This document shows, in pieces, positions 1 through 12,309 of a stretch of 64,000 bases of DNA. This DNA comes from Latrodectus hesperus (taxonomy: Eukaryota > Arthropoda > Arachnida > Araneae > Theridiidae): positions 87,647,859 through 87,711,858 of the forward strand of contig CM075853.1 in the NCBI GenBank assembly GCA_037975125.1, read 5' to 3'. Below the pieces are notes generated by a model that was not told the origin of the DNA, made no database searches, and saw only the letters and a program-made list of their open reading frames with translations. The number at the start of each line of letters is the position of its first letter. Position 1 is the stretch's first letter. Both the position numbers and the translations under genes were made by a program.

Positions 1-5
1 CGTAG

Positions 6-197
6 CGTTTGCCTCAAGATAATTCTTCTCTTACTGTGTCTGGTGTTTACTTTAAATGTCCTCTTATTGGACCTGATGTTTTACCTAAACAAGAGATGGA
101 AGAAAAAATCGAGAAATTTTTATTAGAACAGTATGAAGAAGAAAAGGGTCTGACTGCCTGCTTAATAATTTACACTTTAAATAAAAATAAAGAGAAA
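6..197 (+). CDS. UBXN6: UBXN6 exon: linker before the PUB domain
   Basis: This exon encodes visible residues 1-64, including VSGVYFKCPLIG and IIYTLNKNKEK, which align with the segment before the PUB domain in vertebrate UBXN6. The acceptor AG is at 4-5. The donor is AAA|GTAAGT, phase 0. The open frame runs on to 227 only by reading through the donor. Confidence 0.85.
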
Positions 198-3100
198 GTA
201 AGTCCACACACAAATCAAGTTTCATAATCTTGCACACTAATCTATTGTAATTTTAATATTTACATTTGTTATTGGGACAATAATATATTTTTAATGTATA
301 TTCCTGTCCAGGTAAAATATTTTCTATGCTAAAAATAACTAGCTATAAATTTTTGTCAATTAAGCTGCTATGTTATCATAAAAAGGTATTACTTGATACT
401 ATAAATCTATTGAAAAATAAATTATATAAAATTATGGAAAAAATTAAAATTTAAAAAAATTAACTTATTTTAAACATTTTTTAACCAGGTACTTATTGCA
501 ATTAAATTTTTTCTGGGTTTTTATATGAATATGTTAAAAGTTTTTTTAAAGACAAAAATAGTTTTTTTATGTATGTTCATGACAAAATTGTGTAAAAAGG
601 CTATAATCACACTGTGTTAAATTAAATTCAAAGTTTTTACTTTATTTATACTTTTTTTGTATTTTATCATATATAATCTCAATTGTTTAAAGAAATCTTA
701 GTATTGAAATTTCATAGATTCATTTTTTATTTATTTGCTTTGAAGACATAGGATTTCTCTAAGCTGTCAAAATCTTGTTTCGTTATAATTAGATTAAATT
801 TAAGGCAAATTTGGAAGCCATTCAATATTATAGGTAATCAAAATTAAGTTCAAATTTAAGTTTTAAATTAACATCGAAGTAAACTTTTATTTTGAGACAA
901 ATTGAATTTATATAAATTAATTGGAAACAAAATTTATTGTTGCTGGTAGTTTATCTTTCAAATTTATGCTTATCAATACTTATCAATAATTTAAAAAATA
1001 CTTAGTCATGTAACAAGGTTCGCACAACTCCTGGAAACTCCTTAAGTTCCAAAAAAAATTTTTAAGTGCCCTTGAAACTCCTGGAATTTCGACTTGACTC
1101 CTTGAAAATCATGAATTATTCCTGGAATTTTTTCTTACCTTGATGCATTTATTTTTTTCTTGAAAATAAAATTTTTTGAATTTTTTTGTTTTAATATTTT
1201 AAAATATTCAAAAAACATAATTTAGTATTAGTTTTTAATATTGCCACTAGGTGGCGGCATGATCGATATTAAAATTGGTATTCTTAACTGTTTATTTTTG
1301 TGTGTATTAACGATTTTACGATCTAGTTCAGCTACTATAATAAATATAATTCGGTTTAGTAGTATTTAGATTTATGTAAAGTGAAGTGAAGTAATTACTA
1401 AACAAAACCAATATGTTGCGCAATTAAGACGGGCAATTTTAATTTATTCTTTTTCTATTTGCCGCTCTTTTCCTTATGTTGTATAAAAAATTTTTTAATA
1501 TTAATATTTAAATATAAAATTTTTGAGTTAAAACATGCTTTCCATGTCTTCTTGATGAAAATTGTGTATAATTTAATTGAATCAGGATACATTTGTTTAT
1601 TTATGAAATAAAGACCGAAATAAAAATTATTTAATATGCCTGGTGGAATGTCTTTTCATTGACCAATGGTTTCTGGAAAAGCCATACAAAGATTGGCTTT
1701 TGCATAGTTAAGAAAAAACACATGCCCATTGTCTGTTTTCCAAGAAAAACTTCCGTATTTCAAATATGAGTGAATAGGCTATTAAATCTCATATAAAAGC
1801 TGAAATTTTTGATTCATTTGTTTCTTTAATAGAAGTTTTAAAGTCTATGGGCCCTTAAGGTTTTAAACAGTGGATTCAGCTACAGTTCTTGTAACAGTAT
1901 AAATTGCCTCTTTCAAGCAATGTTTTCAGACAGTACTATTGAAAAGCAATTCAGTTGTGCTGAAATAAAATGTGCTTATTTAACAGTTTTTGTGGAATTG
2001 CACCTTAATTTTCCAACTTATTGAAAGAAAAAGTTAAGAGTGTTTGTAATATTTATTATTAAAGATTAAATTAAAAAAGAAATTATATACTTTTTCAACT
2101 TTTATTAATATAAGAATTTAACAGCATTAAATAATGTTTGTTATAAATTAAAACTGACACATAGTCATTCTTAAAAATATTATATTTCTCTAAAATATAA
2201 AAAATGTTGATTATTCATAATCATTTTGAACAAATTTTGCATCGTATAAAAAATTGAAGTTTTATTCCTAAGTTTATATTAATAAGCAAAGCTAAGTAAT
2301 TTTATTCATTAATATTCAGTTGAATTTCCTAATGTGTTGATATCTGTAGATCTTGTGAATGTTTACATTAGTGACATTACTGAAATGCTATATTTCTTTA
2401 GGTCTGTATTGGTGTTGAAACTCTTGCACGGTATCTTACAAACATTCTGGATAATCCTGATGAAGAGAAGTTCTACAAAATTAGACTGAAAAATAAAATT
2501 TTCCAAGAAAGAATAATTGGTTTGAAAGGTGCCTTTGAGTTTTTGGCTGCTGCTGGCTTTGTTCAACAAGTTATAGATCATGAAGAATTCTTTGTGTTCA
2601 TGAATAAAAATGACGAAGGCTTTGAAAACTTGCAAATGTTAAAGGAAGCACTTCTGAGTGCTGAGCCTATTCTACCTTGTTTAGACAGAAATTTGAAAGT
2701 ATTACGTCCAGCACAAGCTGCAGTTCAAATAAATTTACCTGATGATTTTTTTAATGTATCAGCAGAAGAAATTAAACGAGAACAAGAAGCTAAGTATGTA
2801 TATTTGTATTGTACTTAATATGAATTTTTATAACAATACTGTGTTTTTACATTAAAATAAATCATTACTGTTAATTATATTTTGAACTTCATTATTTATA
2901 ATAAAATATTTATCTTTGAATATTAACAAATTAGGAACAAAACTTTTAACATATAATTCTAAATTCTTTCTCCACCCCATATGTAAGTAGCTGATCTTGA
3001 AAACAATAAATTACTTACACTATAAAATACATGAATTTTTTTTAAATATTCCATTATATGAAATAATTTCATATTTTAATTTGAAAAATTACTTTTAATT

Positions 3101-6100
3101 ATCACTGACTATAATTAGTCATTTTGAAAAATCAATAAAACACAAATAATTGTAAAAGATTTTAAATTAAGATTGAAAATGAAATTAATGATTAAAAGCA
3201 ATAGTTAAATAAAGGAAATTCTTTTTATTTAAAAAACTAGTGTATTAATGATTCTATAAATTCTAAATGTCAGAATATGTAACTTTATTGTTAAATAAGA
3301 TTAATGTATGTTAATGCCAATGTAAATTTCAATTTCATGTGTGCCACAGACATGTTCTTTGATATAAAATAAACAAAAAATAATTTTACTTTTAACGAAA
3401 GTACTTATAAAGAAAATAAAAAAGTTTTGCTTCATTCTCAGTCCCTAAGTGCTATTTTTTTTTTCCTTTGAAGAAAGCATTAAACTAAAAATAGAGAAAC
3501 CCCATTCTGAAAAAGTTACTTAATTAATAACTGACTTATTAATCATGTACAATTTTTTTTTTATTTTATCAATTTCATAAAAAAAAATTCATATTTTTTA
3601 CTAGTATAGTTGAAATAATTTTTGCACAATATTTGAAAAAAATAAAAAATTCATTTTATTTCTCTCTGTAATTTTAATGTTATGAGTATTTTCAGGGTAA
3701 ACATAAAATTGCTAATATGTATATTTATCATATTTCAATACTTATAAAATATTAAAACTTTTTTAATAATTTAGTTGATATTCAATTTTGCAAATATATG
3801 TATATATAATATAAATTAATGATTTTTCTCCAGAAAAGGAAAGTTCATTTGAATAACTTTAAGCATTTTAATCCATATGATTTCTATATTTCTTTCCTTT
3901 CTATATTCATATTAATTAATGACCATATTATTACTTCAGTTTTTTTCCAAGACCTAAATGGTTTTCTTTTAATTATAATTTAAGCCAGATTGCTTAAAAC
4001 ATCAAAGTGCAAATTTTATTTCAATCTCAAAAGTATTTTTTCAGGTTGAAGTGGAAAATATAGTAAATATTTTATGGGGGGGGGGAGAGGAAAACAGAAT
4101 AATCTTTGATATATACATTTAACTTTTATTTAAGAAAAAACTGCTGTTTTTGATTAATTTGGCTTGAATGATTTTTTTTCAAATTTTATTGTATTTAATA
4201 TTACTTTATTTATCAATCATTTTTAATTTTTACTCTTTGTGAAGGAAATTGTCTTAAAATTTATTGAAAAGCAGTATTTATAAAAGGAAAGAAAAACTTA
4301 AAATCTTAATAAGTGCCTCTAAATTTTTTTTTATTTGCAATAGACAGTAATCTTGTGGTCATAGTTTATTTATTTTTCTAAAAACTGCAATATTGATTAC
4401 TTTTTTTAGAGCTGAAGCTGTAGAACTTATGACACAGCTACGTACAAAAGCTATGCGAGAAAGAGATGAAATAAAAGAATACCATATGTATAAATACACA
4501 TTAATAAGAATTCGATTTCCAGATGGTGTTGTACTACAAGTATGTTCTTTAAAATAATAGTGCAATTTTTTTACCCAATTAATACCTAAGTTTTCTTATG
4601 TTATATTTTGCCCTCAATCCAAGAAAATAAATTTTATATTTTACCATAACAATTTATATTGTCAAATGTTGCTAAATAAATTATATAGAGAATTTTATCA
4701 AAATTCTTAAAGCCATATTCTTACAGTAATTCTGCCATATTTTTATATGCTTAAAAAAACGAAATTTTTTTTATATTTTAATTTTTAGCAATGTCTTTTT
4801 AGGATTATTTGATTTAAAATATTTTTAATTTCTTTGGTAAATAAATGTTGAAGAACAAGATTAATAACAAAACACTATTATTTTTTTATTATTTAATGAA
4901 AATTTCATAGAATGTGTTAAAGGTATGTTCTTTAATTTGTATTTATAATTGTTGAGCAATACTCAATAGAGGCAATATATTAATTAAAATAAAAAGGAGC
5001 AAGATTTTTTTAAATTTACTATTAACTTAAAACTCAAATTAAATAACAGGTAATATTTAAAAATGAAGTTTTTTAAGATTGAATAATTTTATGTTTATCA
5101 AAATTACTGATTTCACTCTGATTAAAAGTCGATCTAACATCTAAATGGTTATTGTACTGGCCTTTTATTCAATGATTCTTTGAGATTTCCATTCTCACCT
5201 CCAATGTAGTTGTATTGGTTCGAAATGTACATAAAAAATCTTAGTCTCAATCCATTATTTAATCCTAGATGTAAATTTTAATATAATATTAAAATATGAT
5301 TCTTAAGCGCCTCTACTAACAATGAAAGAATACAAGATTCACTCCTCTGTTCTCTTGTTTTGCAATCTAAACACTATTTGATTTCACAAGAAAAGAAAAA
5401 GAAGAAATAAATAATTTGAATAAACTATGTTATTAAAAAAAAAAGAGAACTTAGATGTTTGAAGTTTGGTGATGGAAAGTACTCGTCTAACTCACTGTCA
5501 ACACTCAGTTATATTCACACAAAACATTAAAAGGCTTTATCACTTATGAAATGCGAAAACTAAACACTAGATGAAAATGTAATCAAAATAAGAGTAAAAA
5601 AGTATGGTCTACTGAAACAGAAACAAACAATACTGCATAGCTATAGCTTTCTTGGTTCCAGAGAAATTCCCTTTCCAATTCCCCCCCCCCTTTTTTTTCC
5701 TCCTGCAATAAATCTGATGCAGACACTATCAAAGACATTTTAATGCATTCTGAAGCTGTGGGTGTAATTGTACTAATAAGAGCTCTATGAAAATATCAAA
5801 CTTCAGAGCCCTTCAGGGGGTTTGCCTTCTTTAGATAAACACTGGTGTCACTATTTTTGAGGTACCCCAATAATCTGCCCTCTTCTTTCTTTCTTTTCTT
5901 TTCCATTCACCTCTTCTGCTTTCTCTTCCTTTTCTCCCTCTTTTTGGTTCCTCATAAGAGGTTGAGGGCTCTCCTTGAGTAGCTCACCATCCTGTTGCTA
6001 TTAGCTTCTCTTAGGGACTAAATCCCCCACGTGTATGCCATGCTTGGAGACCAGTGTCCTTGGAAATGAGGGTCCTGGTAATTGAGGCCCCCAGGGACCA

Positions 6101-7433
6101 ACACATTACTTTGACCTTTGATTCAGAATAAATAGGTGTGCTGTGGTCCTTAGCACATTAATTGGCTAATCGTGTCTCATTATCTAGTCTTTTTTATTTA
6201 AAAATTTGTTTAAGAAGTGTCTGAATTTGTATTATTTATCCCATTTACATTAGGTTACACAAAAGTAAAATTTACAATTTTCTTCAAACAATTTTTCTAT
6301 ATTGTCATTTTATGATGAATAAATAATCAAAAGAACTTACATGGTATTAAATTTCACTAAATAGCTTTAGGAGTTTTTACTTGCTCCTTTGAATTAATTA
6401 TTTTTAAATTAGTTTGATTCTAGTATTAGTTCATCTTTTAAAAGATTAGATAAATTGTTTTTAAAAACTGAAAAATTAACTATACAAATTTACTATACAA
6501 TTTACTATTCAAACAATATATTATGAACATATTTTTAATTGATTTAATACTATATATTTCATTTTCAATTACTTTGATTGAAAATATTTTAAAGTTATTC
6601 AGAAACTTAAATAGTGTATGATTCAAATGTTCATTATTTTTACATTTGATTATTTTTCCTTTCTTTCTTTTTTTATTTATTTATTTTCAAATAATTTTTC
6701 AAAACTTTTCAAATAAAAAAATATGTCTGATATTACTATTTATAAATATAACTTTTTAAATGGGATTAAAAATTTATTTTGAAGTAGACAGGGAAATTTT
6801 CAATTCAAAAGTGAATGGTTTTTTCTAGAAATTTTAAGAAACTTTTTCTAAATAATTTATATTTCAGGTGTAAACTTTTTTGTAGTTATTATACTAAATT
6901 CCTTGCAAGGCTTTTTAACATATAGCGAATTGAATATTTATATTTTTGACACTGTATCGCTAAATTATATTATTTTGGATTTCAAGTAATTTTTTCTAAA
7001 TTACAAAATAAATTTTGAATTATTTCTGCAATTTTTTCTCTTGTTTACTGGAAATCATATTCAATATCTAAATTCATAAGTTTAGTTGTTTTGATCTAAA
7101 ATTTAGAATAATTTTCATAAATAATTATTATTAATGGATCATAATTTGTTTATTAAATTCATGTGATTTCTTTTTATTTTTTAGGGAACATTTTATGTTC
7201 ATGAAAAATTATTTGCTGTTAAAGAATTTGTGTCTGAAAACCTAAATGATCCTGGTAAAACATTTAATCTTTTACTTCCTGGTGGCTCAAAACTTACTAA
7301 TGATGCACTGTCTTTATTGGAATTGAAACTTGTACCAGCAGTTCTTTTAAATTTGTCATGGCAAGATGGTTCTTCTGAACCAAGTACAAGCTGTTTAAAA
7401 CCTGAAATAATTGTTCTTCTTGCTGATCTATAA
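6..7433 (+). CDS. UBXN6: UBX domain-containing protein 6 (UBXD1), 3' four exons, 5' partial
   Basis: This is a cofactor of the AAA ATPase p97/VCP, which works in endolysosomal sorting, autophagy and ER-associated degradation. Exons join as 6-197, 2402-2793, 4410-4539 and 7185-7433, with GT/AG at every internal junction and the frame kept throughout, giving 320 visible residues. The order is a linker, a PUB domain (about residues 65-120, which in this family binds the p97 C-terminal tail), a conserved stretch around DDFFNVSAEEIKREQE, a charged helix (LRTKAMRERDE) and a C-terminal UBX domain (about residues 220-305). The match to vertebrate UBXN6 is colinear to the C-terminus. The UBX domain has no FPR loop, as is known for UBXD1. 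The N-terminal VIM/linker exons lie before position 1. Identification is firm; the start of the first exon is inferred from an AG at 4-5 and an in-frame stop just upstream. Confidence 0.93.
1019..1135. repeat. Degenerate reiterated 'CTCCTGGAA/CTCCTTGAA' block
   Basis: Several imperfect copies of CTCCTGGAAACTCC, CCTTGAAACTCC and CTCCTTGAAAATC lie next to each other. Similar reiterations flank a hAT-like transposase family that I recall from other animals, and a matching coding relic lies downstream at 1640-2020, so this may be one terminal part of that element. Confidence 0.4.
1640..2020 (+). pseudogene. hAT-like transposase relic
   Basis: Translation across several stops and frameshifts gives fragments such as PYKDWLLHS, FRISNMSE, AIKSHIKAE and EKQFSCAEIKCAYLT. 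These resemble the N-terminal zinc-finger-like region and downstream segment of a hAT-related transposase family with a KCAYLT-type motif. No open frame longer than about 40 codons survives. It lies in UBXN6 intron 1 in the sense orientation. The family assignment is from memory and needs a profile search. Confidence 0.45.
2402..2793 (+). CDS. UBXN6: UBXN6 exon: PUB domain
   Basis: This exon encodes the PUB domain (VCIGVETLARYLTNIL ... NKIFQERIIGLKG ... FLAAAGF) and the following conserved EIKREQEA segment. The acceptor is TTCTTTAG|GTC. The donor is AA|GTATGT, phase 2, so a lysine codon is split across the intron. Confidence 0.93.
2794..4409 (+). other. UBXN6 intron, no feature seen
   Basis: AT-rich sequence between matched splice sites. 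The only oddity is a run of ten G at 4076-4085. No coding homology or structured repeat is visible. Confidence 0.75.
4410..4539 (+). CDS. UBXN6: UBXN6 exon: charged helix and start of UBX domain
   Basis: This exon encodes the helix AVELMTQLRTKAMRERDE and the first UBX strands YTLIRIRFPDGVVLQ. The acceptor is TTTTTTTAG|A and the donor CAA|GTATGT, phase 0. The exon is too short to stand out as an open frame and was found by homology and splice phase. Confidence 0.92.
4540..7184 (+). other. UBXN6 intron with an unclassified GC-richer insert
   Basis: Most of this intron is AT-rich. The stretch from about 5640 to 6180 has a different base composition, with a C10/T8 tract (5681-5698), pyrimidine-rich sequence and CCCCAGGG-type segments. 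It looks like an inserted repeat, but I recognise no family, tRNA-like head or terminal repeat. Confidence 0.5.
7185..7433 (+). CDS. UBXN6: UBXN6 terminal exon: UBX domain and C-terminus
   Basis: This exon encodes the rest of the UBX fold (GTFYVHEKLFAVKEFV through VPAVLLNLSW) and the C-terminal helix ending LKPEIIVLLADL, then TAA. A GG pair stands where FPR-type UBX domains carry their p97-contact loop. The acceptor is TTTTTTAG|GGA. Confidence 0.95.
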   Translation, partial: GTFYVHEKLFAVKEFVSENLNDPGKTFNLLLPGGSKLTNDALSLLELKLVPAVLLNLSWQDGSSEPSTSCLKPEIIVLLADL

Positions 7434-7744
7434 TTCATTGGAGCTTATATTACTCTAAAAGAATTTTAATGTTATTTTCCCGAACTCCCAAAGAACTGTA
7501 AAATATGACATTGTGATTAAAACATTTACTTTGTTTCTTTATCTAAAAAACAAGGAAAATTCTCTTTTTTTCTGTGCATTTTGTATAATGCAAATTTTAA
7601 TGTATGAAAAATATTTATTAAAAAAGTAATTCTCTCTCTCTCATTTCAGGGATTATTTATTTCATATCAGGTATTTTTTTTTTTCATGTGAAAGCTATGA
7701 AGGGTATTTGCTACTTGATTTTATTTACTGAACTAAAGTAATCC

Positions 7745-7750
7745 AATAAA
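7745..7750 (+). promoter_or_regulatory. Candidate polyadenylation signal of UBXN6
   Basis: A canonical AATAAA lies about 310 nt after the stop codon and is followed closely by further A-rich and T-rich sequence. AT-rich DNA makes chance hexamers common, so this is only the nearest good candidate. Confidence 0.4.
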
Positions 7751-7859
7751 AAATAAAAATTATTAAATATGTTTTTATTTTTCATTGTATAATATTAACT
7801 CATTGTTTAATTATAAAATTTTTTAGCTGTATGTGCTCCATGTGTAAACACAAATTTGT

Positions 7860-8095
7860 ATCTTATGTGGGTCAAGGCCTAGAATGCCCATATTTGTTTT
7901 CCTGACCAAGGGCTCTAGGATGTCAAGAATATGACCTCATTAGATGGTCAGCTGAATGCAGAACCCTTAGTGTCTAACTTCCAAGCACTCTTGGCACCCA
8001 TGAAAGGCTGAGTCGACCTTGCCCACCTTTAGGATCAATCCTCAGACCTGTACCTTGGGAGCCCAAAGCTACCACTAAGCCACCAGACTTAAAAT
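7860..8095 (-). repeat. tRNA-headed SINE, family C
   Basis: Read on the minus strand, a tRNA-like head carries a box A-like TGGCTTAGTGG and a degraded box B-like GAGGATTGATCC. A body follows containing AAGGTCGACTCAGCCTTTCAT and a tail with CTAGGCCTTGACCCACAT. A second copy with the same body and tail order lies on the plus strand at 46305-46520, which makes this a dispersed repeat rather than a tRNA gene. Confidence 0.6.
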
Positions 8096-8109
8096 CATAA
8101 ACTAATAGT

Positions 8110-9301
8110 TGTTTTTTTTTAAAAAAAGAAAAAACTGAATATGTGAAGAAAATAGTATTTATATAAAAAAATATTTTTTTTTACCTCATTTTGTTTTTAT
8201 GACAACTTTTTTGTATTGTATTTAATACTTATTTATATCTGATTTGGTGTTGATGAATTAGAATACTTATTGCTTACCATTTAGTGCATATATTAATGTT
8301 GGGTTTCCATTAAAAAGCAAGTGATACATATTAAGAAAATAAAACAGGATATCTGCTTTGTTTTACACAAATTTTGAGTATGTTCATCTGATTAGATTAA
8401 AAATAATGATTTTGTTCAAAAAGAATTAAACCATTTTCAATAAGTTTAATGTTTCCTAATTTAATATCAAATTCAGATTTTAAAATCCTGATTAGTGGTT
8501 ACTCAAAATTTGACAAAAATTTCTTTTTGTTTTCAATAATTTTATATTTTACCAAAGATAAAAACTATTTTTAATATAATATTCAAAATTAACCTTAGCT
8601 GGTGTTCATTTTTAATTTTAAAAGTATTCATTTACATAAAAATGTTCAGAAATTTTTATTTTCATTTGCTGCTTCTATTGATAATAAAATTAATACTAAT
8701 TTGACTAAATATTAATTCATTTGTTATTGAAATCGAGTATGCAAGCTGAATATTTGAGTTGAATTTTAAAATTTCAGACTGCATAATTAAAATTGTAAAA
8801 TTAAATGAGCCTCCAATTTATTTAACAAGCTAAATTCAGTGCCAATTTCCTTTTCATGTGATTGAATAACATTTTCTATTTCTACTGTAGACATGGCTAA
8901 TGTCTTCCAACAGACAGAATGTCTGTAGTGTATACGAAATTGACCGTTGAACAACATACTATCGCAAATCAATTTTTCAACATTCAATATATTTTTTATA
9001 TAACTCTTGTGTTTTTAATACTTTTAATGAGAAAATAAATGATGATGTAGTACCTAATTGAAAATTGCTCCAAAGCTTCATTACATTAGCTTATTTCTAT
9101 TCTTTTAGATATAAAGTTCATGATTTCTTTTTAATGTAATGTCTTAAAGGTTATATATAATATATTGGTTCTGTTGTGTGAACGAGTTTGATGTTTTTGC
9201 ACAGATCTTACTAGTGATACATAAATCATGTTGTTTGTATCATTCATAAGATCACCTCTATAAAGTCATGGGTGATTTGGGAATTAAATTATAAATGAGT
9301 A

Positions 9302-9361
<60 letters not shown>

Positions 9362-10452
9362 CTTAAAGTTGTACTATAGTTCATTATTCCTTCCTTTATT
9401 TGAAAGTAATTTAATATTTAAATATTATAAACAAAAAATCTATTATGCTATGCTGTAGAAGTATAGTTACGTAAAAAGAATTTTGCAATTTTCTTATAAG
9501 ATAATAAGCCCGTATTATAGGAGGTTTCCATACTTTCTCTTATGTGTTAAAGGGAAAATTATAAAGTTACCTGTAATATTTTAAATGTGATTAAAAGTGA
9601 ATTGCTCTGTAGTTTGTAGGTGTAAGAAGAGACTGACTAAGGCAGGAGCATAGGGAACAGTTGCCTAAGGTTTTCTGAATCTAATAGAAAGTTCATTGTT
9701 TTAACGCAAAGAGGACTCCAATTAGGCTAAGTCAGGTCTTGGATGTAAGGCATGTCATGTTTTAACAAACGCGATACATTTATTTTAGTCTGGCAAGTGC
9801 ATTTTTCAACAAAATTCTATGCATTTCCCAAAACGCTGATAAAGGTGTATAAATACTATAACATTGATTTATATTTCAAACAAAATAAGCTTTTTACTTG
9901 TGCAATGATTAACAAATAAAAAATCAGTATAAATGAAAAAATTAGGGTTTCAAATTTAAATTTTATTAATTGGCAAGTAAATATTTCTTTTATATTAGCT
10001 GCTGAACGAGCATTCAAATTTCCAGTTCATGGCTACCATTCCGACTGTGGTGTAGATATTTTAATGATTTGGAGTCCACTTTAAACTAAATTTTGAATCG
10101 AATTAACAGAAAAAGGACTGTAGAGAGACAAACCAAAGAAGCAATTTGATACAAGGCATGTTGGAAACAATTATTCTCCACACAACACAATATTTGTTTC
10201 CTTTTTTGCATCATTTAATGGAGAATAATATTAAATGTTATAATAATTTTACATAACGCCTTATTAATTCTCAAAAAGAGTTCTCTGTAAGTAATTCATG
10301 ATAAAATACTTCAAAAGCAAATTTTCTAAAAGCATTTTTAGTTGAAAACAATTTTGGATATGTCAAATTATGAAATATTTAGAAGTCTGTAAAGTAGTTA
10401 ATGGAGTTGAAAAACAAGTCACTGATACAAATTATCTCCCAAATAGTTATTA
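8110..10452. other. Intergenic spacer, AT-rich
   Basis: No gene is visible between the end of UBXN6 and Tc1 element A. It contains the (TA)n tract at 9305-9354 and, at 10050-10130, a short segment resembling the repeat at 42735-42880 (GGAGTCCACTTTAAACTAA). Short open frames here have no recognisable homology. Confidence 0.7.
9305..9354. repeat. (TA)n microsatellite
   Basis: About 25 uninterrupted TA units. Confidence 0.97.
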
Positions 10453-11801
10453 CACTCACTTCCAAAAGTTAAGCACGGAGAGGAAAATGCTAATCTCCGG
10501 AAGCCAATCAGAATTGAAGAGGATGCAAATCGCTGTAGAGGTAGATGGAAGTATGGAAATATTTTAGGTAACAGCCAATCGCGCTTTCATGTAAAGAAAT
10601 ATGCAAAAAAGGCAGTCTTGTAAGATACCAGCTTTCTGAAGGGTTACAGAAGTTGATTGTAAGTGCTGATAGGAAGAAGGTGTTTAAAACTTTCGTATAC
10701 ACAATTTGTTTTCAAGGTGTACGTGTTTCTATGACTTCCAGAAGTCGAATTGAAGATTTTGAGCGCTGGCGTGCTGTTGGGCGCATTGAAGCGGAACAGT
10801 CAATCTCAGATGTTGCTCTTTTCTTCGGCATTTATCATTCTGTAATTTCACGTTTATAGAAACAATTCCAAACCACATAGACAATTATCCGAAGGGCCGT
10901 AACCGATCGCCCAAGGGTTACAAACCCCGCGGAAGATCGATATATTGTGATTTTAGCCAAGTGGAATCGCAGAGCGACCTCCACATGTGTGACAGCTATG
11001 GTTACAGAGTTCATTGGTAAGGTGTTTTCTACAGCTACTGTACGCCGAAGATTACATATGAGTGAACTATACGCACGGGTACCTCGAGTTTGTGTTTATC
11101 TATCCCTCCAATCAAGAGGGGCACAATTAAAGTGGTGTCGGGAACATGTCAATTGGACTGTGTCTGACTTGGGCAATGTCATGTGTACTGATGAGTCAAG
11201 ATTTGCTTTGGAGCCAGATGACAAGCGTATAAGGATATGGCGTGAACAAGGAATACGCAATCAGCCCCTAATAGAGCTGACATCGTCGATGACTACCCGG
11301 AGAGTGAATTGATTGCGCCTATGGCGTAGTCAGCATATTCCCCCTACCTTAATCCCATTGAAAATCTTTGGAAGGCTCTTGACCGGGCTGTATCTTCATG
11401 TTTCCCACACCTCCAGCCCCTCTTAATGAGCTGGAAACTGCTCTATAAGAATGGCTATTGCTTAATTCTGTGGTGGTTGACCACCTAATTAAAAGCATGG
11501 TCACAAATTGTTAACTTCGTATACAGATGAGGGTGGATCACACATACCCTATTAATGTCCTTTTTTTCATTTTATGCTTTTTATTTCCACTTTATACATA
11601 ATTCTGTTTAAATCTCCAGTATGCCATTATCTGATAACTTACAAAAAATTAATATTGTTTTCATTTTTGTATATAATTATTGATTTAATTTTATGCATAA
11701 ATATATGTGCGACTTTCCTGCCGAATTTTGTGTCAATCAAAGCCGTATTTGTTGATTTTTTTGCATTTTGCATCTTCGTGCTTAACTTTTGGAAGTGAGT
11801 G
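10453..11801 (+). mobile_element. Tc1/mariner element A, internally deleted
   Basis: The element is bounded by perfect 25-bp inverted repeats (10453-10477 and 11777-11801, beginning CACTCACTTCCAAAAG), each flanked by TA (10451-10452 and 11802-11803), the target-site signature of this superfamily. Its total length of 1349 bp is a little short for Tc1. The interior carries a broken transposase, listed separately. Perfect termini with a wrecked gene suggest a non-autonomous copy that may have been moved by an active relative, or a young copy that decayed inside. Confidence 0.9.
10731..11470 (+). pseudogene. Tc1-type transposase pseudogene in element A
   Basis: The frame opens at ATG 10731 (MTSRSRIEDFERWRAVGRI, the paired-like helix-turn-helix region of Tc1 transposases). 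It hits a TAG at 10857, resumes with PAEDRYIVILAKWNRRATS and STATVRRRL, and keeps the first catalytic aspartate in CTDESRF near 11190. The segment carrying the second aspartate (normally DDNAxPH) is missing after about 11290. The sequence resumes near 11340 with PYLNPIENLWKAL, which holds the third acidic residue. With the middle of the DDE core deleted it cannot encode an active enzyme. Confidence 0.85.
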
Positions 11802-11803
11802 TA

Positions 11804-12309
11804 GATAAATCGAACTTAATCAGGTTATAGAAGGATTTATGATAAGTATTATTTTCTGAAATAATAAGAGATCCAGAAAGCTATTTGTCAATAAACAATT
11901 GAAAAATTTGATTTCAAATAATATTTATCCATGAACTTTTATTCAAAAGCTGAGATAGCAAACAAATTGGGATCACTATGGCCTCCCTCGGATGTGGGTA
12001 TTTATAGTGGCTACGAATCCTTTTGAAACTATGTATTCTGGTCTAACTAGCACTCATGTGCATAAAATGATGGTTGAGCTACTAACAAACCTAACTTATT
12101 CATAATCAAAAAAGTTCTAAATATGACTATGGAAAGTGTGATGTACTGTTATAAGTATTTATTGCAAAATTGGTGTTACTTATTCAAAAAATTAATAATA
12201 TTAAATAAAAGTAATTTTAATATCAAATAAATAAATTTTTCGTCTTATATATATTACAATTTTATGATATTTTTTTCTGCGTTATTAATTTTAGTTCAGT
12301 GTAAGAAAC
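11804..12309. other. Spacer between Tc1 elements A and B
   Basis: AT-rich; nothing recognisable. The stretch 11960-12070 has more even composition but no family I know. Confidence 0.6.

Larger units (their letters stand above)
198..2401 (+). other. UBXN6 intron with hAT relic
   Basis: This intron is bounded by GTAAGT and TTTAG. It is AT-rich apart from a decayed hAT-like element at about 1020-2020, listed separately. I see no other coding or RNA feature. Confidence 0.8.

Noticed and set aside
2363..2635. 90-codon open frame antisense to the PUB exon
   Set aside because: Shadow of UBXN6 exon sequence; the plus-strand reading is the conserved one.
7199..7438. 79-codon open frame antisense to the last UBXN6 exon
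   Set aside because: It is the shadow of the conserved UBX coding strand, with no homology of its own.
11574..11798. 74-codon hydrophobic frame inside element A
   Set aside because: T-rich low-complexity translation between the transposase relic and the right inverted repeat; no homology.
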